Position numbers and translations under genes: made by a program
The notes under the pieces: generated by a model
What the model was told of the DNA's origin: nothing
Database searches by the model: none
What the model saw: the letters and a program-made list of their open reading frames with translations, nothing else
Part shown: positions 25,197 through 31,318 of the stretch, in pieces
How the letters are laid out: each line of letters begins with the position of its first letter
How positions within the stretch are numbered: position 1 is the stretch's first letter
Assembly (NCBI GenBank): GCA_049697115.1
Contig: JBAVVD010000084.1
Location: forward strand, 1-31,318
Source of the DNA: JBAVVD01 sp049697115
GTDB lineage: Bacteria; Acidobacteriota; Aminicenantia; Aminicenantales; UBA4085
Length of the DNA: 31,318 nt
Direction of reading: 5' to 3'

Positions 25197-26543
25197 TTAA
25201 AAGATCACGCGCGGAGTGATAAAGATCACCAACTCCGTATCTTTTGAGGAATTTTCCTGTCCCCCCAAAAGAAAACTTCCGAGAACCGGAATAGAAGAGA
25301 GCCCGGGAATGCCCTTGCTCTTGGTCCTCTTTTCCTGCATCAGAAGTCCGCCAATGGCAATTGTCTTGCCATTTTCCACGCGCACTGTGGTCGTTTCGGA
25401 CCTGCGCGCGATAATCGGAAGCTTCTGCGAACCGCTCCCGGTTATTTTGAATTCCCTTTCTCCAATGATGTCGGAGATTTCGGGCTTGAGCACAAGACGT
25501 AGAACGCCGTCTCGCGAAATAAAAGGTTTGACTTTCATAATCACGCCGGTCTCCACATCTTTGGTGGTAAAGTAATTGTAGAATTGTCCGCCCCCGGACA
25601 AAATCAAGAAAAGATCTTCGCGGGTGATTTTAATTTCACCCTCGGATCCGTCTTCTACAACCACGCGCGGCTCTGCTATGATGTCCACCCTGGCTTTATA
25701 ACCATTGGTCTCAAGCAGATTCTGTAGAGACGCGGAAAAGTTTCCGGTAAAACCAGACGCCAATCCTTTGGCAAAACTTCCCACCCCGGTTGCATCAAGG
25801 TTGATGTCGCCCCATTGCATACCGAGATTGGTTCCCTTCTCCCATTGGACCAAGACGAATCTCGCCGAGATTTCGATTTGGCGTTTGGCCTTATCGACCA
25901 TGGCGATGTCCCATTCCAATCGTTCGAGTATGTCTTGCGGGCCCGTGAGAGTTAAACTATTTCCATCCTTGGATAAAGAAACGTATGGTTTGTAGTGATC
26001 TGAAAGTTGTTCCATTACTTTTTGAGCTTCTTGATTTGTTTTCACAACTTTGGTCGATGACAATTTGTCAAAACTCGAACTTTCAGGAATGGCTTTTCCG
26101 ACCTGATAATAATTATGCTCTTTTACATAACAGAATTTGTATCCGCCCGGAAGCAGAATCATCCTCAGCGCCACTTCAATCGGCGTCTTGTCCAGAGTCA
26201 TCGATACTATGCCCTGCACGCTTTCGTCCGCAATAATATTCGTTTTCGTTTGCGTGGAAACATCGAGCAATGCTTGTCTGATGTCTGTGTCTACAAAAAC
26301 GTTCGAAACCTTGGGCTGATCTTTCAACCGCTCGGCTTCGTCCTTGGCATTTTGCTTAAGCCGTTCTTGGGCTTCTTGCATTTCAACTGTGGACATGTCG
26401 CGAAGCTGTTCCTTGGTCAGCGTGGGCTGATCCTTTATGGGCAAAGGTTTGAATTTTAAATTGATGCGTTTGTTGCTTACGCAAGCCACCAACATCATCG
26501 CCAATGCCACGAACACGAGACCTTTGCATAGATTTTTCATCAA
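25197..26543 (-). CDS. secretin-family outer-membrane lipoprotein (GspD/PilQ-like)
   Basis: The protein has 448 residues. The N-terminal signal peptide ends in the lipobox MLVAC with Cys21. Residues about 80-150 form a short secretin/TonB N-terminal (STN) domain (VDTDIRQALLDVSTQTKTNIIADESV). Residues about 160-215 resemble one N-domain, and about 225-448 are the secretin core with RVDIIAEPRVVV, PFISRDGVLRLVLKPEIS and the C-terminal ELVIFITPRVI. It is short for a secretin, with fewer N domains than GspD. The start overlaps the stop of the Ig-like protein by 4 nt. No pilus or type II secretion ATPase, platform protein or pseudopilin is nearby, so its system is unusual. Confidence 0.85.
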   Translation of the reverse strand: MMKNLCKGLVFVALAMMLVACVSNKRINLKFKPLPIKDQPTLTKEQLRDMSTVEMQEAQERLKQNAKDEAERLKDQPKVSNVFVDTDIRQALLDVSTQTKTNIIADESVQGIVSMTLDKTPIEVALRMILLPGGYKFCYVKEHNYYQVGKAIPESSSFDKLSSTKVVKTNQEAQKVMEQLSDHYKPYVSLSKDGNSLTLTGPQDILERLEWDIAMVDKAKRQIEISARFVLVQWEKGTNLGMQWGDINLDATGVGSFAKGLASGFTGNFSASLQNLLETNGYKARVDIIAEPRVVVEDGSEGEIKITREDLFLILSGGGQFYNYFTTKDVETGVIMKVKPFISRDGVLRLVLKPEISDIIGEREFKITGSGSQKLPIIARRSETTTVRVENGKTIAIGGLLMQEKRTKSKGIPGLSSIPVLGSFLLGGQENSSKDTELVIFITPRVIF

Positions 26544-27706
26544 CCACTCCTTTTTTTGGATTTTTCAGGCGCTTTGGCCTTTTCAGTCAAAGATAGTTTG
26601 ATTTCCGATGGCATTCCCCTATCGGGCTTTACGACAATTGTCGTTTCCTTTTGGGATTTGCCGTCATTGGAAATCGTCAGCTTTATATTTTTATCCTGAC
26701 CAGGTTCTAAGGCAAAGCTTTGTGGCTCAACCTGAACCCACGAATCAGAGACAAATGAAACATTGATGACTCGATAGTCAGAATTTGAAATCTTAACCAC
26801 CTTTGTCCTTAGCGCTCCTACCGGAACTTGAACTTCGATTTTTTTGTCAACAATCAGGAATTCAACTTTACTTTCATCCGCGTTCGTTTCGCGAAAGATT
26901 GAGAAATTAGAACTGGCCATTGCCTTCTTAATTTTGGCGCCGTAGTCAAACATAACATCAACCACATATTCGCCTTTTGGCAATTGCTTATCCATTACTC
27001 CTTCAAAGTCCCTCATGTTACCGGGAAAAATAAATGCTTCTTCTTTTAGATTTCCCGTTGCCAGTAGTTTGACCTGTCCGAATCTCGTTTTCCCATCTTT
27101 GCTTCTGATTGAAGCCGTGCCAGCAACATCCAAATGGATATTTCCAGCATTATTAAAGGTGGATAAAATCTTGAGCTTGCCATTTTCTTCTTGGACGCTC
27201 GCAGAAAGCGCATCGCCTTTTTTCTCGTAAATCCTTCCCGGAACATCAATCACAATCACAACAGCAAGCCGAGATTTCATTTGAAGCACTAACGGCTTGT
27301 CTTTAGCTTTAATGTCCGAAAACTCGGTTGGCTCAACCATCACCACTGAATAATACTCGCCTGGATCAGCACTCATTGGAACTGAAATCTTGAATTTCAA
27401 TTCCTTTGTTTGTTTCTCAAGCAATGTGTAATTAGTTTGTTCAAGTTTAATCCAAGGAACAGCAGAATTCTTAAATCCTTCCAATCGATCAAATTTCAAA
27501 CTGCCATTTTGCAGCATTGAAATGTCGGTCGGAAAAACCATCAAGGTTTCCGGTTTTACGGATTTGCTTCCCATTAAAATCAGAACAACTTCTTGGGTTG
27601 TCCCTCTGTTAATAGTTAAATCCAATCTTGCCGGAGTAACCCTGAAAGCACTGGCGAAATTCACCAATACCAGAAAGAAAAGCGCAAAAACGATTTTTTT
27701 TCTCAT
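26540..27706 (-). CDS. secreted Ig-like (PapD/fimbrial-chaperone-resembling) protein
   Basis: The protein has 388 residues. A signal peptide (about 1-20, ending ASA) precedes FRVTPARLDLTINRGTTQEVVLIL, the kind of first strand seen in fimbrial chaperones and DUF916-like Ig domains. At about 110-125 comes VPMSADPGEYYSVVMVEP, like the G-Y-Y segment that ends a chaperone domain 1. The remaining sequence is beta-rich with a second (about 145-260) and a third Ig-like domain (about 275-375), then a lysine-rich tail. I saw no cysteines. It lies between a small secreted protein (1-nt gap) and the secretin (4-nt overlap), so the three are almost certainly co-translated. A role as a periplasmic chaperone or assembly factor is inferred from fold resemblance and context. 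Confidence 0.6.
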   Translation of the reverse strand: MRKKIVFALFFLVLVNFASAFRVTPARLDLTINRGTTQEVVLILMGSKSVKPETLMVFPTDISMLQNGSLKFDRLEGFKNSAVPWIKLEQTNYTLLEKQTKELKFKISVPMSADPGEYYSVVMVEPTEFSDIKAKDKPLVLQMKSRLAVVIVIDVPGRIYEKKGDALSASVQEENGKLKILSTFNNAGNIHLDVAGTASIRSKDGKTRFGQVKLLATGNLKEEAFIFPGNMRDFEGVMDKQLPKGEYVVDVMFDYGAKIKKAMASSNFSIFRETNADESKVEFLIVDKKIEVQVPVGALRTKVVKISNSDYRVINVSFVSDSWVQVEPQSFALEPGQDKNIKLTISNDGKSQKETTIVVKPDRGMPSEIKLSLTEKAKAPEKSKKRSG

Positions 27707-27707
27707 C

Positions 27708-28205
27708 TCAGATTTTAATTAAACTGACATTCAGGACAGCTTGATAAATTCCATTGTCGTCCGATAATTTTTCCGAAACAGCTTTTGATCTTGCCTGGAT
27801 TTCAAGGTCCAGATAAACAGCATACGGCTGTTCCAGAATTGTCGGAAAAACAGGAATTTCCAGAAGCACAAGCTCCTCAGGCGTTTTGTTCTCAAATAAA
27901 ATTGGCTCTGCCATATTCGGGGAATAAATTTTCCCAGAAAACAACACTGCTAATTTGTCAAAATTTTTTACGCCTGATGTTCCTTGTTCTTCTTTGGATA
28001 AAACAGGAATAACGCTTCCAGGCGAATTGCCTGAAAAAACCACTTTGTGCGGGCCAAGTAAATTCTCTGCCAGCACAATCCCCTGTTGTTCCACAATTCC
28101 ATTTTCTCCGGGCTTATTTATGTCTGATAATTTGATTTCTTGCTGGGAAAATCCCGCAATGCAAAAAACCAAAACCCAACAGATCAGAAAAAACTTTCGT
28201 TTCAT
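27708..28205 (-). CDS. small secreted beta-rich protein, possible fibre or surface subunit
   Basis: The 165-residue protein starts at ATG 28205 with AAGGAG eight nt upstream. The first about 20 residues are a signal peptide. The mature part is predicted beta-rich and ends NGIYQAVLNVSLIKI, resembling the G-Y-x-A-x-V final strand of pilin-like and DUF4402-like proteins and of the neighbour at 28406. I do not recognise the family. It is the first gene of the tight cluster subunit-Ig protein-secretin. A short hairpin, CTCCAT/ATGGAG (28242-28257), lies in the leader. Its function is unknown; a subunit exported through the adjacent secretin is a hypothesis. Confidence 0.6.
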   Translation of the reverse strand: MKRKFFLICWVLVFCIAGFSQQEIKLSDINKPGENGIVEQQGIVLAENLLGPHKVVFSGNSPGSVIPVLSKEEQGTSGVKNFDKLAVLFSGKIYSPNMAEPILFENKTPEELVLLEIPVFPTILEQPYAVYLDLEIQARSKAVSEKLSDDNGIYQAVLNVSLIKI

Positions 28206-28330
28206 CTTATTTACTCCTTATTTAGATTTCAAAGAACTTTGCTCCATAAATATGGAGACCTTTATCTATAATTTATCTAATCTCGACCTCGACCTATGGA
28301 AGTGAGGCAAACTACATTACAGATAAAGAT

Positions 28331-28352
28331 GGGGGTGACTCGTGTCACCCCC
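28331..28352 (-). terminator. strong hairpin terminator of the 28406-29032 gene
   Basis: GGGGGTGAC (28331-28339) pairs perfectly with GTCACCCCC (28344-28352) around a 4-nt loop. On the minus strand it follows the stop of the secreted protein by about 55 nt and is followed by ATCTTTATC, a weak T-rich tail. It separates that gene from the secretin operon. Confidence 0.65.
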
Positions 28353-28405
28353 CTTTCGAATAAAATCAAGCTGGGTTAGAACGTCTGGCGCTGTGCACCG
28401 AAGGA

Positions 28406-29032
28406 TCAGATAACGGCGATGGTGATCGTGACCTGCGCCTCGTAAAGACCTGCGTCGGGAGATTGATCCCAGGTGTTTTTCACGCCGAAGTCGGGGGTCA
28501 TGGCCGGGAAACGAACACCTACACGTGGTTTCATAAATACCTCACCGGTGTGAGGAACTGGACGGTTCAAGGTGATGTTCCATGTTCCGGGATTGGGATA
28601 AATAAAGGTGGAATTGTATTGCATGGCGTGCATGCTGCCCGCATAGTCGCTGGTGAAGTGAAAGGTCAAAGCGGTAACGAGACGATCGTAACGGGTCTCG
28701 CCGACTTCCTGACGAGCGAAAACCGGAACCCCGTCGCCGGCCAGGTTATTCCCTGAAAGCGTAATTGAGTAAGGACAGTTCGCGTATGCAAATTCAGGGA
28801 ACCATTCCCAGAATCCCGCGCCCCTTGCTTCAAATCCTTCCCCTGAACTGGGGCCGAGTTGCAGAGGCGAAATAGTGCCGAAGTCGAGCGTTGCCGGATA
28901 GGCAAGGTTCAGCTGGACGTACGGCAGGACCGTGACGTTCAGATTCAAAGTCCTGGTCTGAGAAGCGCCTTGCGCGAAGCTCATACCTGCGATCATCGCG
29001 ATTGCGACCAAAAAGATGAGAAACCTTTTCAT
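28406..29032 (-). CDS. secreted beta-sandwich protein with FAYANCP motif
   Basis: The protein has 208 residues from ATG 29032, which has GGAGGGG upstream; a longer frame to 29182 lacks a signal and is rejected. The signal peptide ends SFA-QG near residue 21. The mature protein begins with a beta strand RTLNLNVTVLPYVQLNL, carries EFAYANCPYSITLSGNN in the middle and ends AGLYEAQVTITIAVI. The FAYANCP motif recurs in the separate protein at 29636-30073, and the terminal strand resembles that of the protein at 27708-28205. It has a dedicated promoter, a leader with two hairpins and a strong terminator, suggesting an abundant surface or fibre protein. The family is not recognised. Confidence 0.7.
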   Translation of the reverse strand: MKRFLIFLVAIAMIAGMSFAQGASQTRTLNLNVTVLPYVQLNLAYPATLDFGTISPLQLGPSSGEGFEARGAGFWEWFPEFAYANCPYSITLSGNNLAGDGVPVFARQEVGETRYDRLVTALTFHFTSDYAGSMHAMQYNSTFIYPNPGTWNITLNRPVPHTGEVFMKPRVGVRFPAMTPDFGVKNTWDQSPDAGLYEAQVTITIAVI

Positions 29033-29056
29033 GATGAATCCCCTCCATTTTTTGTA

Positions 29057-29112
29057 TGTCGCGTTTGCGACAGATTGCCTCTTGCTTTGCCTATTCGTTT
29101 TACAACGAATAG
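29057..29112 (-). promoter_or_regulatory. two perfect hairpins in the 5' leader of the secreted-protein gene
   Basis: CTATTCGTT (29091-29099) pairs with AACGAATAG (29104-29112) around a 4-nt loop, and TGTCGC (29057-29062) pairs with GCGACA (29067-29072). Both lie in the predicted 200-nt leader of the gene that starts at 29032, between promoter and ribosome binding site. They could stabilise the mRNA or regulate it. They do not match a riboswitch I know. Confidence 0.5.
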
Positions 29113-29246
29113 ACGGCCAATAAAACCCAAGCTTGATTATTATTTCGGCCCTTTTTTTCCTCTCGAAGTTGCCGACCACCACGGAGAAATTCAGTCATTT
29201 TTTTCATACAAACCCTCCACTTTTTCGAATCAAATCTTAGAGTTAC

Positions 29247-29275
29247 TTTAGAATTTCTCGGTTGGGTACTGTCAA
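29247..29275 (-). promoter_or_regulatory. candidate promoter for the 28406-29032 gene
   Basis: On the minus strand TTGACA (29275-29270) is followed after 17 nt by TCTAAA (29252-29247). GAGGGGGA (29288-29281) lies just upstream of the -35. The same octamer occurs at 29589-29582, so it may be a regulator site. Confidence 0.45.
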
Positions 29276-29635
29276 GCATTTCCCCCTCTAGGGTCTAAAT
29301 CCGCCATTTCTCCTTATAAAGTCAAGTAATTCCTCACCTCCTTCAAAACTGGATTTTTGATAGGAAAAATATTTATTTGATTTTTTCCATTTCTCGGTTT
29401 TGAAAAAATGAAAAACACCCCTCCTCAAAAAAAAGCAAAAATTACTTCGGACGTTCCTAAAATCATGACAACGCCTTGGAGGTCGCTTGCATGATGGGTA
29501 GATTAGATTACAAGAAAGAAGAAAATTCTATCAGAAAAACTCGATATCTTTTGTCTAATTTAGTAAAAAAATGTACAAAAGTCCCCCTCTCTATGAGAAA
29601 AACAACTACGTAAGATTCTATTTTATATTACAAAT
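29276..29635. other. AT-rich intergenic region, regulatory or decayed
   Basis: These 360 nt between two secreted-protein genes are AT-rich, with long A and T runs, two copies of TCCCCCTC (29281-29288 and 29582-29589) and no ORF with coding character. A clear terminator after the 29636 gene is not visible. I see no RNA gene. Confidence 0.5.
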
Positions 29636-30073
29636 TTATAGCGGCGTTAAAGTTATCGTCAGCTTCGGAGACGGCCCTGCAGGAGCACCCGTTCTTAAGT
29701 AAATATTCAGTCTGACTTGGCCGTTATGGGGCGCTTCATAATAGCTCCGGCTGACAGGAAATTCGGTCACGTCATTGGTCCAGTCCACAAAATCGTGTTC
29801 CCGATTGTTAAAAGAAAACGTCACCCTGGACAAGGCGGGATTCTTTCCGGGATTTTCACCGCCGATCGTGGCCATGAAAGGACAATTAGCATAGGCGAAA
29901 TTCACGGAAGTCGTCTGCGACCAGTCAATCGGCTCCGTGATGATCTCGATATAGGGAGCCACCACCACGGAAAAGGTTATTTCCCTTTTTGCTTGCAATC
30001 CTTGTCCAAATCCCACGGCGGACAAGAGGAAAATCGCCGCCACAATAAGCGAGCTATACTTGATCCGGCTCAT
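29636..30073 (-). CDS. small secreted beta-rich protein with FAYANCP motif
   Basis: The 145-residue protein starts at ATG 30073 with AAGGAGA upstream. A signal peptide ending near GFGQG is followed by a strand REITFSVVVAPYIEII, then NFAYANCPFMATIGGENP and a terminal strand SPKLTITLTPL. Strand order and the FAYANCP-F/Y segment mirror the 28406-29032 product, so they are probably divergent relatives despite low overall identity. One cysteine sits in the shared motif. It is monocistronic, downstream of the response regulator at 30284 on the same strand, with a structured leader. Its function is unknown; a surface or fibre subunit is plausible. Confidence 0.65.
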   Translation of the reverse strand: MSRIKYSSLIVAAIFLLSAVGFGQGLQAKREITFSVVVAPYIEIITEPIDWSQTTSVNFAYANCPFMATIGGENPGKNPALSRVTFSFNNREHDFVDWTNDVTEFPVSRSYYEAPHNGQVRLNIYLRTGAPAGPSPKLTITLTPL

Positions 30074-30145
30074 GGCTTCTCTCCTTTAACTCTGTCCTCA
30101 TAATCATTTAAGGTATCGAGCTACCAAAATAGGAAGGAAGGAACT

Positions 30146-30192
30146 CATCGCTCCCCGCCTTCACTACTTTGGCGGCACTCTGGATGGAGATG
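30146..30192 (-). promoter_or_regulatory. compound hairpin in the leader of the 29636-30073 gene
   Basis: Nested complementary segments are visible: CATC (30146-30149) with GATG (30189-30192), CTCC (30151-30154) with GGAG (30186-30189, sharing one base with the outer pair), and CCGCC (30155-30159) with GGCGG (30171-30175) around AAAGTAGTGAA on the minus strand. The element ends about 75 nt before the start codon. It does not clearly match a known riboswitch. Confidence 0.4.
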
Positions 30193-30283
30193 CCTTTCAT
30201 TACAAATCAATAATAAGTATTGCCCACAGAAAATTCCATTACCCTTTTCGATGAATCAAGGGGTGGTTTTTTATGCTTGGGGG

Positions 30284-30919
30284 CTAATCAATCAGCCGCT
30301 CTTTAACCGCGTAATAGGTAATATCGGCATTGCTGGCCAGGTTCATTTTTTCCAGAATGCGTCTGCGGTATGTGCCGATCGTCCCGACCGCTAGGCGCAG
30401 CTCTTTGGCAATTTTCGTGATCGTTTTTCCGGAGGCGATCATCCTCATTACCTGAAATTCGCGCTCGGAGAGCGATTCATGCGGATTCCTTCGATTATGA
30501 TTGTCCTTCAGAGCAGTCGCTAATACTTCGACGATTGAGGAATTCAAATATTTGGAGCCCGTCGCCACTTTCCGGATGGCCGCGATCAGGTCGCGGGCGA
30601 CGCTTTTTTTGGAAAGATAGCCGGCCGCGCCGTATTGAAAGGCACGCACGCCGTATTTTTCCTCTTCGTACATGCTGAGAATGAGAACCGGGAGTTTAGG
30701 ATTAATCTTTTTGACCTTTTGGAGAATTTCAAGCCCGCTATTGTCCGGGAGTGAGATGTCCAAGACGACCACATCAACGGGATTTTCTTTGATCTTCTTG
30801 AGGACCTCTTCGCCCGTGCCCGCTTCGGCCGCCACGTTTAGGTCCGGATATTCGGATAGGATCCGTTTCAGGCCTTCGCGCACGATCGCGTGGTCATCCG
30901 CCAGAAGGACTTTGATCAT
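30284..30919 (-). CDS. NarL/LuxR-family response regulator
   Basis: The protein has 211 residues. The receiver domain has Asp8-Asp9, phospho-acceptor Asp54 in VVLDISLP, Ser82 and Lys104. The LuxR-type helix-turn-helix at about 148-205 has LSEREFQVMRMIASG, TITKIAKELRLAVGTIGTYRRRIL and ends ITYYAVKERLID. It closely resembles the regulator at 24196-24828, and together they bracket the surface-protein genes. No sensor kinase is encoded in the window. The start has no strong ribosome binding site. It probably controls the adjacent secreted-protein genes, by position only. Confidence 0.92.
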   Translation of the reverse strand: MIKVLLADDHAIVREGLKRILSEYPDLNVAAEAGTGEEVLKKIKENPVDVVVLDISLPDNSGLEILQKVKKINPKLPVLILSMYEEEKYGVRAFQYGAAGYLSKKSVARDLIAAIRKVATGSKYLNSSIVEVLATALKDNHNRRNPHESLSEREFQVMRMIASGKTITKIAKELRLAVGTIGTYRRRILEKMNLASNADITYYAVKERLID

Positions 30920-30993
30920 GTTCGATATTGTCCTCTGCTCTCAGGACTCCTCCTTATTTTGAAATCCGTTATTATTTTCTCCGAGAACACCCC

Positions 30994-31103
30994 AGGGGTC
31001 AATCACCCCTCTCGATGAATCTCCCGGTGAATTTTCCTTTCTTTTTTTCCCCCCAAAAGGGGATTCTCCCGGCATGTTCTTTTAGGAGAACTGTCGGGAA
31101 GAA
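30994..31103 (-). terminator. series of hairpins after the truncated third regulator
   Basis: An imperfect hairpin spans 31064-31103, with CCCG/CGGG enclosing GTTCT/AGAAC. CCCC-AAAA-GGGG lies at 31051-31062, and AGGGGT (30994-30999) pairs with ACCCCT (31005-31010). They lie downstream of the regulator remnant on the minus strand and upstream of the intact regulator. One is probably a terminator, but no clean T-run picks out which. Confidence 0.35.
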
Positions 31104-31130
31104 AATTATCGGCGGGCCTGCGGGTCAGGC

Positions 31131-31193
31131 CTAAAGAATGATGTTCATCTTGATGGCGTAATAGGTCAGCTCAGCGCTATTCTTCATCTTCAT
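31131..31193 (-). pseudogene. C-terminal remnant of a third NarL/LuxR-family response regulator
   Basis: Only 20 codons remain, MKMKNSAELTYYAIKMNIIL, closely matching the C-terminus of the regulator at 24196 (KMKMKNNSEITYYAV) and that at 30284 (ADITYYAV). The match stops abruptly at about 31194, where the end of a probable insertion sequence begins. The rest of the gene is missing or lies beyond the element outside this window. Confidence 0.75.
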
Positions 31194-31318
31194 AGGGCGT
31201 CACGAAACCCCCTATTTAACAAGGTTTGGCAGAAATGATTTCACGTAGCGTATTTTATCATAAAAGCCTAACCGATGGGCAGTCAGTGCCACAAGCAACA
31301 CGGTAATATGGGCGATCG
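31194..31318 (-). mobile_element. end of a probable insertion sequence with transposase C-terminus (partial)
   Basis: On the minus strand a frame open from the window edge to TAG at 31212-31214 encodes 34 residues, including ALTAHRLGFYDKIRYVKSFL and ending PNLVK. This reads like the C-terminus of a DDE transposase, and the family is uncertain. Between its stop and the regulator remnant are only 18 nt, GGGGTTTCGTGACGCCCT on the minus strand, a plausible terminal inverted repeat. The other end lies outside the window, so the inverted repeat and target duplication cannot be checked. Confidence 0.55.

Noticed and set aside
28206..28330. GACCTC direct repeat and AT-rich block as promoter for the secretin operon
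   Set aside because: No pair of -35 and -10 elements at proper spacing was found, so a promoter is likely but cannot be placed.
29033..29182. Longer start for the secreted FAYANCP protein at 29182
   Set aside because: It would bury the signal peptide 50 residues in and read through the hairpin leader. The ATG at 29032 has GGAGGGG upstream.
29276..29460. Short GTG or TTG frames after strong purine-rich stretches in the AT-rich intergenic region
   Set aside because: The frames are about 30 codons or fewer with low-complexity translations and no similarity to anything, so they look like chance.
30146..30192. Cyclic-di-GMP riboswitch in the leader of the 30073 gene
   Set aside because: An HD-GYP gene nearby made this tempting, but the conserved GEMM core sequences and tetraloop-receptor pattern are absent.

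Overview
The window looks like a bacterial chromosome segment. It has sigma70-type promoters (one perfect TTGACA-17-TATAAA), purine-rich ribosome binding sites, NarL/LuxR response regulators, an HD-GYP protein, a secretin lipoprotein, and a tRNA-His with G-1 and CCA encoded. The sulfatase-TPR and SGNH-TPR proteins and a six-bladed beta-propeller fragment are reminiscent of Aminicenantes or Acidobacteriota-like lineages, but that placement is an impression, not a result.

Region 1 (187-4757, minus strand) holds two overlapping genes: a sulfatase-fold/TPR protein and, downstream of it, an SGNH-like/TPR membrane protein. A tRNA-His follows on the plus strand. Region 2 (5059-8469) is a two-gene operon for an archaeal-type Glu-tRNA(Gln) amidotransferase, GatE then GatD, behind its own promoter. 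This is unexpected in a bacterium.

Region 3 (8784-21534) is one tightly packed plus-strand operon encoding every enzyme from PEP + erythrose-4-phosphate to tryptophan: aroF, aroB, aroD, aroE-aroK fusion, aroA, aroC, trpE, trpG-trpD fusion, trpC, trpF, trpB, trpA. Most neighbours overlap by 4-29 nt. Between the promoter and aroF lies an unlisted 33-codon ORF (8819-8920) containing FFSSHYFWYFW (four Phe, two Tyr, two Trp). It sits in a leader with alternative GC-rich hairpins and a T-run. This looks like a transcription attenuator sensing all three aromatic amino acids, and its ATG falls on the predicted transcription start.

Region 4 (21731-24114) carries a PAS-PAS-HD-GYP membrane protein, then a junction joining two gene remnants: the C-terminus of an FprA-type flavodiiron protein and a truncated beta-propeller. 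Region 5 (24196-31318, minus strand, lower GC between genes) is a secretion/surface locus. It has three small secreted beta-rich proteins, an Ig-like chaperone-resembling periplasmic protein, a secretin lipoprotein and a stand-alone secretin C-terminal domain. These are flanked by two intact NarL-type regulators and one regulator remnant that abuts the end of a probable insertion sequence at the right edge. No ATPase, platform protein, prepilin or usher is visible, so this is the best candidate here for an uncharacterised export or fibre system.
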